A stretch of 51,382 bases of DNA from Aquabacterium sp. (GCA_023150345.1 JAKLLB010000020.1:1-51382); one strand, 5' to 3'. Shown: positions 30,361-41,227, counted from the stretch's first letter. Notes: generated by a model from the letters alone, not told the origin. A program made the numbers and translations.

Positions 30361-30594
30361 GCCTGTTGTCTCCTGGGGTCGTGCGGCAACGCTGCCCAGC
30401 CCGGCACGTTGCGTGCGACGCATCATGCCGGTACCGGGAGGCAGTTCGTGGGGCATTTGCCACGTTCTGCTGACACGATTCGTAACACTGTGTATACAAG
30501 TCCCGTCGCTGTGCCTGGCGGTCGGTCGATTCACGTTCGCCGGTCAACAGCACTCTGGGGCAGCCGGGGCGGGCGCCCGCCCCTTGTGCTCATC
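30361..30594. other. Intergenic region before the binding-protein gene
   Basis: This 234-bp gap contains the AGGAGA Shine-Dalgarno of the binding-protein gene at its left edge and an AT-richer patch near 30475-30500 (with GTATAC) that may be its promoter. No TGTAG-N5-CTACA site and no gene is seen. Confidence 0.4.
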
Positions 30595-32229
<1,635 letters not shown>

Positions 32230-32260
32230 GGTGGTGATGTGGATCTTTGGACGCGGCGAA

Positions 32261-32275
32261 TGTAGTGCAATTACT
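32261..32275. promoter_or_regulatory. Candidate RpiR/HexR-type operator (8/10 match), amylase/pullulanase
   Basis: TGTAG-TGCAA-TTACT has a perfect left half of the TGTAG-N5-CTACA palindrome and three of five in the right. It lies 31 bp upstream of the lipoprotein-amylase start, inside the 128-bp divergent gap. Confidence 0.5.
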
Positions 32276-32327
32276 TCAACAAGCGCAACCGCAGCCGACG
32301 CCATGACCGGGTGAATACGGATGAAGA

Positions 32328-32342
32328 TGTAGTTTTGTTTCT
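32328..32342. promoter_or_regulatory. Half-site of the same motif before the pullulanase gene
   Basis: TGTAG-TTTTG shares the left half and core of the site at 5775, but the right half (TTTCT) does not match. It is 15 bp before the pullulanase start and 67 bp from the better site at 32261. Confidence 0.25.
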
Positions 32343-32357
32343 ATAGCATCGTGTGGA

Positions 32358-35258
32358 ATGAATCCGATGCAACTGCTGCTGCGGGTTTGGCTGGCGCCTC
32401 AGGCCATGCCCGATCCGAATGGATCGCCGCACCGTTCGGGCCGGACGGGCTGCGTGATTGTGGGCGTGCTGGCACTGGTGCTGGCTGCGTCCTCGCCGGC
32501 GCTGGCCGGGCCATTGCCCTCGCCAGCGCCCAAAGAGGCCAACTGCGCCAGCGATGAGCATGAAACCGTGCTGGTCGCGCCTGCGGCACCGTCGGCGGCC
32601 GGTGCCGGCATGCCCCAGGCGGTGTGGCTCGACGGGCGCCGCTTGCGCTGGCCCACGGTGGCCGCTGCGGTTGCCGGCGAGCACTGGCGGCTGTACCGGT
32701 CGGCACGGGGTGCGATGCGCGCCGAGGCCGGCCGCAGGGTCGAGGGCAGCGACGCTTCGGTGCTGCTTCATCCGGCGCAAGGCGCCTTGCCGTCCGAAGT
32801 CAGCCTGCGCAGCCGGCACGTGGCGGCAGGCGTTGAGCTCGAGTTGTCGGGAACGGATGCCACTCAGTTGGGCGACTGGCTGCGCGACCAACTGCTGTTG
32901 GTGCTGGAGGACGACCAGGGGCGGGTACGCCGCGCCACCGCCATCCAGCATGCGCTGGCCCTCGATGCGATCTACGCCGAAGCCGCGCACGAACAGGCCT
33001 TGGGCGCCAGCATTCTGACCGGGCGTGACCCTGACGCTGGTCAGGGTCGCGCGGTCCGAACGGTATTTCGGCTGTGGGCGCCGACAGCCCGACGTGTGGC
33101 GCTCTGCCTCGAGGCGCCCGCGGCCGGACACAGGGCGCCGCCGCCACCGTCGTTGCGATCGATGCAACGCGACGCGCGCACCGGCATCTGGACGCACGTG
33201 AGTGGCGGCGACTTGTCCGGTTGGCGCTATCGCTACATCGTCGATGTGGTGGTGCCCGGCGCGGGCTTGCTGCGCAACCGAGTGACCGATCCGTACGCGT
33301 TGGCACTCACGGCCGACTCGCGGCGCAGCGTGGTCGTCGCGCTCGACGATCCGACACTGCAACCGCCCGGCTGGCGCACCCATGCCGTGCCGGCGACCGT
33401 GGCAGCACCCACCGACATGGTGGTCTACGAACTGCATGTGCGCGACTTCTCGGCGGGCGATGCGAGCGTGCCCGCGGAGCATCGGGGCAAGTACCTCGCC
33501 ACCACCCATGCGGACAGCGCGGGCATGCGCCACCTGCGCGCCCTGGCGCAAGCCGGCGTCACCGACCTGCACCTGCTGCCGGTGTTCGACATCGGCACCA
33601 TACCCGAGCGTGGTTGCACCACGCCGGACCTTGCCGAACTGGCGCGTCATGGGGCTGCCAGCGAAACCCAGCAGGCGCTGGTGATGGCCGGCGCCGCGGG
33701 CGATTGCTACAACTGGGGCTACGACCCGCTGCACTACACCGTGCCCGAGGGCAGCTATGCAGTGGACGCCGATGACCCAGGCGCGCGCATCGTCGAGTTC
33801 AGGCGCATGGTGCAGGCGTTGCATGCCGCAGGCCTGCGCGTGGGCATGGACGTGGTCTACAACCACACCACGGCCTCCGGCCGCCATCGGCTGTCGGTGC
33901 TCGATCGCATCGTGCCGGGTTACTATCACCGTTTGGACGCGGCCGGGCGCGTCGAGCGCTCCACCTGCTGCGACAACACGGCCACCGAGCACCGCATGAT
34001 GGCGCGGTTGATGAGCGATTCGGTGCTCACCTGGGCCCGCGAGTACCGCATCGACTCCTTCCGGTTCGACCTGATGGGCCACCAGCCGCGCGACGCCATG
34101 GTCGAGCTGAAAGCCCGGCTGGCGCGCGAACTCGGACGCGAGATCCCGCTGATCGGCGAGGGCTGGAACTTCGGCGAGGTGGCCGACGGGGCGCGCTTCG
34201 TCCAGGCCTCGCAGCGCTCGTTGAACGGCACCGGAATCGGCACCTTCAGCGATCGTGCCCGCGATGCCCTGCGCGGGCGTGGCGGGCCGCATGAACAGGG
34301 CTGGCTCAACGGCCTGGTCTACGACCCCCATCCGGCTGCCCCAGCGCGCAGCCGTGACGACCTGCTGCGCGCGGCAGACATGGTGCGTGTCGGGCTGGCC
34401 GGATCGATCCGCGACGTCGTGCTGCACACCCGCGACGGCCGGCAACTGCCAATGGTGCAGATCCCGTACGGCGACCAGCCCGCCGGGTACGTGAGCGAGC
34501 CCGACGAAGTGGTGAACTACGTCGAGAACCACGACAACCATACGCTGTTCGACCACCACGTCACCCGGCTGCCGCCGCATGCATCGCCCATGGACCGCGC
34601 GCGCGTGCAAGCGCTGGGCATGGCGACCACGGCGCTCAGCCAGGGCATAGCCTACTTCCATGCGGGCATCGAGCTGCTGCGCAGCAAGTCGATGGATGGC
34701 AACAGCTTCGACTCGGGCGACTGGTTCAACCGGCTGGATTGGGCCGGGCACGACAACGGGTTTGGCAGCGGCCTGCCGCCGCGCGAGGGCAACGCCGAAC
34801 TGTGGCCCATCGTGCGATCCCTGCTCGCCGATGCGTCGATCAAGCCCGGTCCGGTCGAGATCGCCTACGCCCGCAGCGCACTGCTGGACGTGCTTCGCAT
34901 CCGCTCCAGCTCCACGCTGTGGCGCCTGCGCAGCGCGCAGCAGGTCCGCGAGCGACTGGTGTTCCACAACACCGGGCCCGACCAGGTGGCCACCGTGCTG
35001 GCTTGGGAGCTGCGCGGCCAAGGCATGGCCGGTGCCCGGTATGGGCGCGTAGTGGCCTTCATCAGCGCCGACCCGGCCCGGCGCGAGCTGGTGGTCCCGG
35101 CGCTGGCCGGCCTGTCGTTGCAGTTGCACCCCGTGCACCGTGAACCCGGGGCGGCCGACGTACGCGTGGCCAACGAGGCGCACTACGAGTCATCGACTGG
35201 GCGCTTCGCGTTGCCGCCGCGTTCGGTCGTGGTATTCGTGGAGGACGGCAGCGACTGA
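32358..35258 (+). CDS. pulA: Secreted pullulanase-type alpha-1,6-glucosidase
   Basis: A 966-residue enzyme that cleaves alpha-1,6 bonds in pullulan and amylopectin. The export signal is unusual: about 30 polar residues precede the hydrophobic [19 protein letters not shown], so a shorter N-terminus is possible; M5 at 32370 or a later start could be the true one. Residues ~80-300 are beta domains including CBM48 (FRLWAPTARRVALCL). The pullulanase signature YNWGYDPLHYTVPEGSYA follows, then VGMDVVYNHTTASG, SFRFDLMGHQP (nucleophile Asp), LIGEGWNFGE (Glu) and YVENHDNHTLFD (third Asp). Signal sequence and neighbours imply action on starch outside the cytoplasm. Confidence 0.94.
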   Translation: MNPMQLLLRVWLAPQAMPDPNGSPHRSGRTGCVIVGVLALVLAASSPALAGPLPSPAPKEANCASDEHETVLVAPAAPSAAGAGMPQAVWLDGRRLRWPTVAAAVAGEHWRLYRSARGAMRAEAGRRVEGSDASVLLHPAQGALPSEVSLRSRHVAAGVELELSGTDATQLGDWLRDQLLLVLEDDQGRVRRATAIQHALALDAIYAEAAHEQALGASILTGRDPDAGQGRAVRTVFRLWAPTARRVALCLEAPAAGHRAPPPPSLRSMQRDARTGIWTHVSGGDLSGWRYRYIVDVVVPGAGLLRNRVTDPYALALTADSRRSVVVALDDPTLQPPGWRTHAVPATVAAPTDMVVYELHVRDFSAGDASVPAEHRGKYLATTHADSAGMRHLRALAQAGVTDLHLLPVFDIGTIPERGCTTPDLAELARHGAASETQQALVMAGAAGDCYNWGYDPLHYTVPEGSYAVDADDPGARIVEFRRMVQALHAAGLRVGMDVVYNHTTASGRHRLSVLDRIVPGYYHRLDAAGRVERSTCCDNTATEHRMMARLMSDSVLTWAREYRIDSFRFDLMGHQPRDAMVELKARLARELGREIPLIGEGWNFGEVADGARFVQASQRSLNGTGIGTFSDRARDALRGRGGPHEQGWLNGLVYDPHPAAPARSRDDLLRAADMVRVGLAGSIRDVVLHTRDGRQLPMVQIPYGDQPAGYVSEPDEVVNYVENHDNHTLFDHHVTRLPPHASPMDRARVQALGMATTALSQGIAYFHAGIELLRSKSMDGNSFDSGDWFNRLDWAGHDNGFGSGLPPREGNAELWPIVRSLLADASIKPGPVEIAYARSALLDVLRIRSSSTLWRLRSAQQVRERLVFHNTGPDQVATVLAWELRGQGMAGARYGRVVAFISADPARRELVVPALAGLSLQLHPVHREPGAADVRVANEAHYESSTGRFALPPRSVVVFVEDGSD

Positions 35259-35341
35259 ACCTGTGGTCAACTGGGCGCGCGCGCGTCGCGTCCCCCGGGG
35301 ATGCGACGATGCGCGTTTCGTTGCTTCCCGCCCGTTGCCCC

Positions 35342-36322
35342 ATGCTGCACGATGAAACCCTGAAGACCGACTCCGGTCCCCCCGAGACGGCCGCCCCCCC
35401 TGCGGGGATGAGTGAGCACGTTCCCACCTGGCATCACGGCCCGGTCACGGTCTACTTCGGCGCCAAGTCGGGCAAGTATCCCGACGGAAACCAGGTCGTC
35501 GTGCGCGGCAGCGACAGCACGGCCGTGTTCGACACGCCCCAGGTTGCCAACCGCATCGGTGCCGTGCTCGATACCGCCGACATCGCCATCCTCAGCCATG
35601 TCCACGAGGACCACATGGCGGGCCTGCACCGGCTGGCACGGGCCGAAGTCCATGTGCACGCGGCCGATGTCGAGGCCGCCCGCAGCTGGGAGGGCCTGTG
35701 TCGGCACTACGGGTACGAACCGGCCCAGTTGCAGGCGCTGAAAGCGAAGATCGAAGCCGAGTTCCACTATGTGTCGCGTCCCGATGCGGTCGCCTACGTC
35801 GAAGGGCGCACCTGGGACCTGGGCGGCGTGCGTGTGCGCGCCGTGCATCTGCCCGGTCACACGGCGGGCCACAGCGCACTCTTGATCGAACCCCACGGCA
35901 TCGCGTTCATCGGCGACATCGACCTGACCGGATTCGGCCCCTACTACGGCGACGCCAGCTCCAGCCTGTCGGCATTCCGCGAGTCCATCGCGCGGCTGGC
36001 GCAGTTGCCGGCCTCGGCGTGGATCACCTCGCACCACAAGGGCGTCATCACCGATCGGGCTGCGTTCGACGAAGCACTCAGCCGCTACGCTGCGCGGCTC
36101 GACGAGCGAGAGCAGCGCCTGCTCGAGATGCTGGACGATGGGCCGCAGACGGTGGATCAGCTTGCTCGGCGCCGCTTGCTGTACCCGGCCGACTTCAACG
36201 AGGTGTGGGTCGAGTTCGCCGAGCGTCGCTCGATCGAGCAGCACTTGCTGGAACTGCGTGCCAACGCGCGGGTGACCGCAATGGCCGATGCCCCCGGCGA
36301 GCCCATCCGCTACACCCGCTGA
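35342..36322 (+). CDS. MBL-fold metallo-hydrolase
   Basis: A 326-residue metallo-beta-lactamase-fold protein. The metal-binding motif is SHVHEDHMAGL (HxHxDH); the later HLPGHTAGH, FIGDIDLTGFGPYYGD and TSHHKGVI supply the remaining ligands. The last ~80 residues form a helical region (EALSRYAARLDEREQRLLEML, then a winged-helix-like LARRRLLYPADF), as in many MBL hydrolases. No signal peptide, so cytosolic. Substrate unknown. Starts at 35309, 35342 and 35408 are in frame; 35342 is a compromise, and 35408 (MSEHVPTWH) would remove a low-complexity leader. It lies 25 bp before the TonB-like gene. Confidence 0.85.
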   Translation: MLHDETLKTDSGPPETAAPPAGMSEHVPTWHHGPVTVYFGAKSGKYPDGNQVVVRGSDSTAVFDTPQVANRIGAVLDTADIAILSHVHEDHMAGLHRLARAEVHVHAADVEAARSWEGLCRHYGYEPAQLQALKAKIEAEFHYVSRPDAVAYVEGRTWDLGGVRVRAVHLPGHTAGHSALLIEPHGIAFIGDIDLTGFGPYYGDASSSLSAFRESIARLAQLPASAWITSHHKGVITDRAAFDEALSRYAARLDEREQRLLEMLDDGPQTVDQLARRRLLYPADFNEVWVEFAERRSIEQHLLELRANARVTAMADAPGEPIRYTR

Positions 36323-36346
36323 CGCCGCGACGACCGCGGTGGCCGC

Positions 36347-38215
36347 ATGACAACGCCGGTCGCGTCCGCCAGGCCGAAGCCGCGCCCGAGCGCGCCGCCG
36401 CGCCTGCGTTGGCCGGCCCGCCTGCGCGCGGGTAGGCGCCGCGCGCGGCTGTCGGCAGGGGTACTGGTTTCGCTGGCCGTGCACACGCTGCTGCTGGGGC
36501 TGACGTTCGGCTCCGATGCCGGGCTGCCCGGCCTGGCGTGGTCCGGTCCCGACCGTCGCGTGGGGACGCCCGACCTGCATGTGGTCATCACCGGGGCGCC
36601 TGTCGAGCCCCTGCCTGTACCCGTGGAACCGCCGCCGCGCGCGGAACCGCTGCCGGTCCTCTCGGTGCCCGGGCCGCGGCAGGTCGACCTCGCAGCGGCC
36701 GACCCGGCGACACCGCCGCCGCCGCCGCCACAGCTGCCCCCCAACTCATCGGCCGTGCCGGTGCAGCCCGTTGCGCGTGAAGCCGTGGTGGAGGTCCCGC
36801 AACGCCCGGTGGAGCCGCTGGCCGCCGAGCCGTGGAGGCTGACCGAGTCGAACCATGAGGCGATCGCCAGCCCGGTCGCATCGCCCGTGGTGGCGCTGCG
36901 CAGTGCCGACGTGCGGCCGCCCGAGTGGTCGGTACCACCCGTGCCATCTCAATCGGAAGAGCCGACGCTCGCGACCAAGGCCCCATCGGTGGCGGCCAGC
37001 GCGCCTGCCATCGATGTGCCCGATGTCCGAGACGTCGAGCGCGAGCGCGCGCTGCAGTCGCGGCAACAGCAGTCGGCACGCGACGCAACCCTGCGGCTCG
37101 AAGCCGAGCGCGAGCAGGCCGAGCGCCGGACCCGGCGCGAGGAGAGCGAGCGACAGGCGCAGGCCGCGGCGGACGCCGAACTCGCCGAGCGAGCTCGCGC
37201 AGAGCTGGCCCGGGTGGAACAGGCGCGGCAAGAGGCGGCACGGCAGGAGGCGGCACGGCAGGAGGCGGAGCGCGCGGCTGCTCAGCGCGAGGAGGCGGCC
37301 AGGCAGGCGAAGAGGTTGGCGGCCGAGCGAGAGCAGGCTGCACGCGAGCAGGCTGTGCGCGAGAAGGCGGTGCGGGAGCAAGCTGCACGCGAACAAGCTG
37401 AGCGGGAGGAGGCCGCGCGCATCGAGGCGCAGCGCCTGGAAGCCCTGCGCCAGGAGGCCGTGCGGCGTGAAGATGAGGCCCGCGTGGAACAGCAGCGCGA
37501 AGCCGCGCGGCGTGACGCCGAGAGGCTGGAAACCCAACGGCGCGAAGCGCAGGCGCGCGAGGCACAAAGGCGCGAGGCAGAGCGCCGAGATGCGGAACAG
37601 CGAGAGGCGGCCAGGCGCGAAGCCGATCGTCGCGACGCCGAACAGCGAGACGCGGCCAGACGCGAAGCCGAACAACGCGAAGCCGCCGCACAGGCTGCCG
37701 CGCGCGAGGAGGCTGCCCGCGTGCAAGCCGCCCGTGCCGACGACGAGCGCCGTGAGGCAGCGCGCCGCGCGATGGGTCGCCAGCTCGACGCGGAGGCGGC
37801 CGCGCGCGACGCGGCGCGCACGCAGAGCCCGGCGCCCAACCTGTTGCCCTACTCCTGGAGCAGCGCGCGACGCGGGCGCTTGTTCGGGCGCGCCGACCCG
37901 AATACCGAGCTCGTGCTGTATGCCGAGGCCTGGGCCCGCCGCATCCAGCTCAACACTGGCGCCGATCTTCTGCGCGAACTCGCCGGCAAGAACCACCGTG
38001 CGCCGGTCGTCACCGTGGCCATCCGCCAGGATGGCTCGGTCGAGTCCGTCACCCTCGTGGTGTCCAGTGGCGCTTCCGAGGTCGACGACGCGGTGCGGCG
38101 CATCGTGCAGGGCCTGGCTCCCTATCCGGCATTCTCACCGGCCCTGGCGCGTGTGTACGACGTGATCGAGATCCGACGCACCTGGCACTTCGATTCCGCA
38201 GTCCGACTGGACTGA
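36347..38215 (+). CDS. TonB/TolA-like energy-transducing protein with long helical stalk
   Basis: A 622-residue protein in three parts. Residues 1-35 are basic and cytoplasmic. A single membrane span at about 36-56 contains S42-L-A-V-H46, the SxxxH motif by which TonB and TolA respond to ExbBD/TolQR. Next comes a Pro-rich segment (about 85-145, with a run of prolines at 36714-36731) and then a ~270-residue Glu/Ala/Arg/Gln coiled-coil stalk built of five-residue repeats such as QEAAR and EQAAR. The end (about 525-622) is a TonB C-terminal domain (VVTVAIRQDGSVESVTLVVSSGA). The architecture mixes TonB and TolA; the stalk resembles TolA domain II. No exbB/exbD or tolQR genes are in the window. 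Its partner receptor cannot be fixed from sequence. Confidence 0.88.
   Translation: MTTPVASARPKPRPSAPPRLRWPARLRAGRRRARLSAGVLVSLAVHTLLLGLTFGSDAGLPGLAWSGPDRRVGTPDLHVVITGAPVEPLPVPVEPPPRAEPLPVLSVPGPRQVDLAAADPATPPPPPPQLPPNSSAVPVQPVAREAVVEVPQRPVEPLAAEPWRLTESNHEAIASPVASPVVALRSADVRPPEWSVPPVPSQSEEPTLATKAPSVAASAPAIDVPDVRDVERERALQSRQQQSARDATLRLEAEREQAERRTRREESERQAQAAADAELAERARAELARVEQARQEAARQEAARQEAERAAAQREEAARQAKRLAAEREQAAREQAVREKAVREQAAREQAEREEAARIEAQRLEALRQEAVRREDEARVEQQREAARRDAERLETQRREAQAREAQRREAERRDAEQREAARREADRRDAEQRDAARREAEQREAAAQAAAREEAARVQAARADDERREAARRAMGRQLDAEAAARDAARTQSPAPNLLPYSWSSARRGRLFGRADPNTELVLYAEAWARRIQLNTGADLLRELAGKNHRAPVVTVAIRQDGSVESVTLVVSSGASEVDDAVRRIVQGLAPYPAFSPALARVYDVIEIRRTWHFDSAVRLD
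37231..37268 (+). repeat. 15-bp tandem repeat inside the TonB-like stalk
   Basis: The 15-bp unit GAGGCGGCACGGCAG occurs about 2.5 times in a row and encodes QEAAR. Similar degenerate five-codon repeats (REQAA, REKAV) continue to about 37410. Such repeats can change copy number by slippage and so alter stalk length in steps of five residues. Confidence 0.7.
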
Positions 38216-38302
38216 TCGCCTGGGAATTCCCTCCGATCTGCTGGGCTGGGCGAACTGCGCGACATTCGGGGCCTCCCACCGCCCGCCAGGAGGTCCTGCA
38301 CC

Positions 38303-38758
38303 ATGAGCACCGGAACCGTTCACCTGCACCGCGTGCTGCGGGCGCCGCCCGATCGTGTTTATCGCGCATTTGTCGAGCCATCGGCAATGGTCAAGTGGCT
38401 GCCGCCGCACGGCTACACCGCGGAGGTCCACCACATGGACGTCCGCGTGGGCGGTGGCGTGCGGATGTCGTTCACCCACTTCGCCAGCGGCCAGCGCCAC
38501 TCGTTCGGGGGCGATTACCTCGAGCTCGTGCCGGGCGAACGGCTGCGCTACACCGACACCTTCGACGACCCCAACCTTCCGGGGACGATGACGACTACCG
38601 TCACGCTGAGGCCGGTGGCCTGCGGGACCGAGCTGTCCATCGTGCAGGAGGGCATCCCCGAGATGATTCCGGTCGAGATGTGTCACCTGGGATGGCAGGA
38701 GTCGCTCGCGCTGCTGTCGTTGCTGGTAGAAGCCGAAGTGCCGTCCGAAGCAGGTTGA
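38303..38758 (+). CDS. SRPBCC / AHSA1-like protein
   Basis: A 151-residue START-like (activator of Hsp90 ATPase homologue type) protein. Typical features: HRVLRAPPDRVYRAFVEPSAMVKWLPPHG at the start, GGGVRMSFTHFASG, YLELVPGERLRYTDTFDDPN, TTTVTLRPVACGTELSIVQEGIP and a C-terminal helix GWQESLALLSLL. These fold around a hydrophobic ligand cavity; function unknown. AGGAGG sits 9 nt before the ATG, a strong ribosome-binding site. It lies 87 bp after the TonB-like gene and upstream of an alpha/beta hydrolase. Confidence 0.9.
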   Translation: MSTGTVHLHRVLRAPPDRVYRAFVEPSAMVKWLPPHGYTAEVHHMDVRVGGGVRMSFTHFASGQRHSFGGDYLELVPGERLRYTDTFDDPNLPGTMTTTVTLRPVACGTELSIVQEGIPEMIPVEMCHLGWQESLALLSLLVEAEVPSEAG

Positions 38759-38840
38759 TGCAGGCCTGGGTCAGCCGTATGCTGTCACTCGCAGTCTGCA
38801 GCGTCGCGTCGTGGCGCCGTGGCTGATGAGGGAGGCCGCG

Positions 38841-39719
38841 ATGTCGATGCCAGATCCATCCCTGAGCCCGCCGCTGGCGGTACGGGCTGCGCATTCCACC
38901 GTCCGTGGTGTGAGCCTGGCATATGCCAGTTGCGGCGAGGGCGCACCGGTTCTGCTGCTGCATGGCTTGGCCAGCGACCATCGGGCCTGGCTGCCGCATC
39001 TGGGCCTGCTGGGCCGGCGCTATCGCGCCATGGCACTCACGCAGCGCTACTTCGGTACCGACGCCTGGGCCGACGACGGCGCCTCGTACGGAATGCAGAC
39101 CCACGTCGACGACGCGGCGGCATTCATCGCGCAGCTCGGCCTGGGGCCTGTGCACCTGGTCGGCTGGTCATATGGTGGAGCGGTGGCTTTGGCTGTGGCG
39201 ATCCGGCATCCCGAGTGCGTTGCCAGCCTGTGCACGTACGACATGGCGCTGGCGACTTTCATCACGGACGAGGCCGATGCCCGCGAGGCCGCAAACGACC
39301 GCACCCAAATGGTCGGCCCGTCGGTTGCCGCGGCCAAGGCGGGCGACATCGCAGGTGCGGTGCCGCTGCTGCTGGATGGCGCCTGTGCCCAGCCAGGGGC
39401 CTTTCTGGCGCTGCCGCTGCCGGTGCAGGCGATGATGCGCGACAACGCCCGTGCACTGGCGTTGCAGTTTGGTGCATCGTCCCCCCCACCGCCGCTGAGC
39501 GCGGCCGAACTCGCCGGGCTGCGGTGCCCGGCTGTCTTTGCGATTGGCGGGCAGACAAGGCGGTTCTATCGTCTGGCCAGCCAGACAGCCGCGCGCCTCG
39601 TGCCCGGCGGCCGTTGCATCGAGATCGATGCGGCGCGGCATTTGTGGCCGGTCCAGGAACCTCAGGGATTCTGCGACATGCTGTCCGACGTCATCGACAG
39701 CGTGCCGGCGCCGGGCTGA
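38841..39719 (+). CDS. Alpha/beta hydrolase
   Basis: A 292-residue alpha/beta-fold hydrolase. The oxyanion segment LLHGLASDHRAWLPHL and the nucleophile elbow GWSYGG (catalytic Ser) are clear; the catalytic His is probably in AARHLWPVQEP near the end, and the acid is after strand 6. No signal peptide. The ATG at 38841 is chosen over in-frame ATGs at 38811 and 38826 because GAGGGAGG lies 5 nt before it. Substrate unknown. It follows the SRPBCC gene by 82 bp. Confidence 0.9.
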   Translation: MSMPDPSLSPPLAVRAAHSTVRGVSLAYASCGEGAPVLLLHGLASDHRAWLPHLGLLGRRYRAMALTQRYFGTDAWADDGASYGMQTHVDDAAAFIAQLGLGPVHLVGWSYGGAVALAVAIRHPECVASLCTYDMALATFITDEADAREAANDRTQMVGPSVAAAKAGDIAGAVPLLLDGACAQPGAFLALPLPVQAMMRDNARALALQFGASSPPPPLSAAELAGLRCPAVFAIGGQTRRFYRLASQTAARLVPGGRCIEIDAARHLWPVQEPQGFCDMLSDVIDSVPAPG

Positions 39720-39778
39720 ATCGGCGGCGGAGGTGCCTGGCGGCCGGCCTTGCCGCAGCGTCCCACGCCTGCGCCGGC

Positions 39779-41227
39779 TCAGTTGCAGGAGTAGTGGTGC
39801 CGCGCCGGCAGGCCGGCCGGCACGGGCGCGGTCCACAGGTCGCCTTGCAGTGAGCCGTTGGCGGTCCACAGCGTACCGTCGTTCGACTGCGCCAGGCCCC
39901 AGGTGACGATGTTGGAGCCCGTCTCCGGCGTCGCCAGCCAGGTGGCGCCCATGTCGCAGCTGATCTGCACGTCACCCGCCTCATTGCCGGTGCCCGCGAG
40001 CAGTGCGCCGCTGGCCAGCTCCAGGATCTTGTACACCCGAGTCACGGTCGCCGCAGTGGGGGCCGGAGGGTTGCCGGTGAGCCGCGTACCGGCGAGCAAC
40101 GAACCGCCGCGCAGCCAGGTGTTGCCGTCGATGCTGCGGTAGTAGCCGCCATTCAGGCCGGTTCCGGCCGCGATGGAGCCGTCCGAGAGTTCCGTCAGCG
40201 CATAGACCCGATTGGCGCCGGTGAGGGCGCCGGTCAAGGTCCAGGAGGCGCCGCCGTCGGTGCTGCGGTAGATGCGAGCCTGTCCAGCGGTGGTGGGGTC
40301 GTCGTGTTCAGCGCTGTCTTGGGTGGAGGCGTAGATGGTGCCGTTGCGGCTGACCGCCAGCGCCAAGCCGCCCAGTCCCGGCAGCGCCGCCAATCCACGC
40401 AGCGCGCCGGTGGTCGGGTTCCAGGCGTAGATCACGGTGTGGCTGGCCGCCGGGTCGTTGGCCTGCGACGATGTGCTGATGATGACCTCGCCCTGACGCT
40501 CGGCCAGGTCCCAGGCGATGTCGGAGCTGCTGTTGGGCAGTCCGCTGGCCACGGCTGTCCAGCTCGAACCGTTGTCGCGGCTGGCCCAGACCACGGGTGC
40601 AGTTGCAAATGCCTGGCCCGCTGCCACGAGCATTCCGCTTGATAGTCTCGCGAGCTGATGCACCTGCAGCATCCGGTCCAGCGCGGTGTGGGTCCAGGTC
40701 GCGCCCTGGTCGTCACTGGTCGCCATGTAGGCCTTGTTGTCCTGTGAGTACCAGGCTGCCACCAGTCTTCCGCCGTCGCCCACCACCACGCGATTGACGT
40801 GGCGGGGCTGGGCAGGGGCCGACGCCCGAAAGCCGGTCTGAACCCAGGCCGTCATGTGACTGACGGGCGAGACCGGCACAGCTTGCAGCAGCTCGAAGCG
40901 AAACCCGCCGATGTCCTTCAGCCGTGCCGAGTAGGTGGCGGAGGCTGCGGCGATCTTCGCAATGTCGAGCATGCCGCTCGTGCTGTCGTAGAGCGCTGGC
41001 GCAGCGGCCACCGATGCCGTGGTTTCGACGGCCGACTGCAAGGTGAAGCGGCCGTCGTCCTGCCGGCGCAGCTCGACGGCGAACGAGCGCCCGAGCGCCG
41101 CCACTTCCGGCAGACGCACGATGCCCGAAACCGGGTCGTAGGTGGCCAGCCCGTCGGCGGTCATGCCACGCGCCGCCGTGGCGCCACCGGCCACCGCAAG
41201 TGCGAGCACACATGGCCACAGTCTCAT
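39779..41227 (-). CDS. Secreted Asp-box (BNR/sialidase-like propeller) protein
   Basis: A 482-residue protein with a signal peptide (MRLWPCVLALAVAGGATAARG). Residues about 25-110 form a small beta-rich domain found in Burkholderiales secreted proteins (YDPVSGIVRLPEVAALG, then YDSTSGMLDIAKIAAA, two related copies). The rest contains five Asp-box motifs: SDDQGATWTH, SRDNGSSWTAV, STDGGASWTLT, SIDGNTWLRG and SCDMGATWLAT. These mark a beta-propeller. I see no arginine triad that would prove a sialidase, so catalytic activity is not claimed. The ATG at 41227 is used; the frame extends 472 codons upstream across the divergent regulator and that part is rejected. Confidence 0.85.
   Translation of the reverse strand: MRLWPCVLALAVAGGATAARGMTADGLATYDPVSGIVRLPEVAALGRSFAVELRRQDDGRFTLQSAVETTASVAAAPALYDSTSGMLDIAKIAAASATYSARLKDIGGFRFELLQAVPVSPVSHMTAWVQTGFRASAPAQPRHVNRVVVGDGGRLVAAWYSQDNKAYMATSDDQGATWTHTALDRMLQVHQLARLSSGMLVAAGQAFATAPVVWASRDNGSSWTAVASGLPNSSSDIAWDLAERQGEVIISTSSQANDPAASHTVIYAWNPTTGALRGLAALPGLGGLALAVSRNGTIYASTQDSAEHDDPTTAGQARIYRSTDGGASWTLTGALTGANRVYALTELSDGSIAAGTGLNGGYYRSIDGNTWLRGGSLLAGTRLTGNPPAPTAATVTRVYKILELASGALLAGTGNEAGDVQISCDMGATWLATPETGSNIVTWGLAQSNDGTLWTANGSLQGDLWTAPVPAGLPARHHYSCN

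Noticed and set aside
30475-30500. GTATAC-containing AT-rich patch as another TGTAG-type operator
   Set aside because: It does not match the TGTAG-N5-CTACA pattern; it is kept only as a possible promoter region.
32271-35183. 970-residue antisense frame over the pullulanase gene
   Set aside because: It mirrors a well-conserved GH13 gene, is His/Arg/Gln-rich and has no motif. High GC makes stops rare in this frame.
37231-37410. Repeats that might be a CRISPR-like array
   Set aside because: Units are directly tandem, in frame, encode QEAAR-type coiled coil and have no spacers.
36588-37996. Antisense frames over the TonB-like stalk
   Set aside because: Low-complexity mirrors of the Glu/Ala/Arg repeats; the sense strand has a membrane span and a TonB C-terminal domain.
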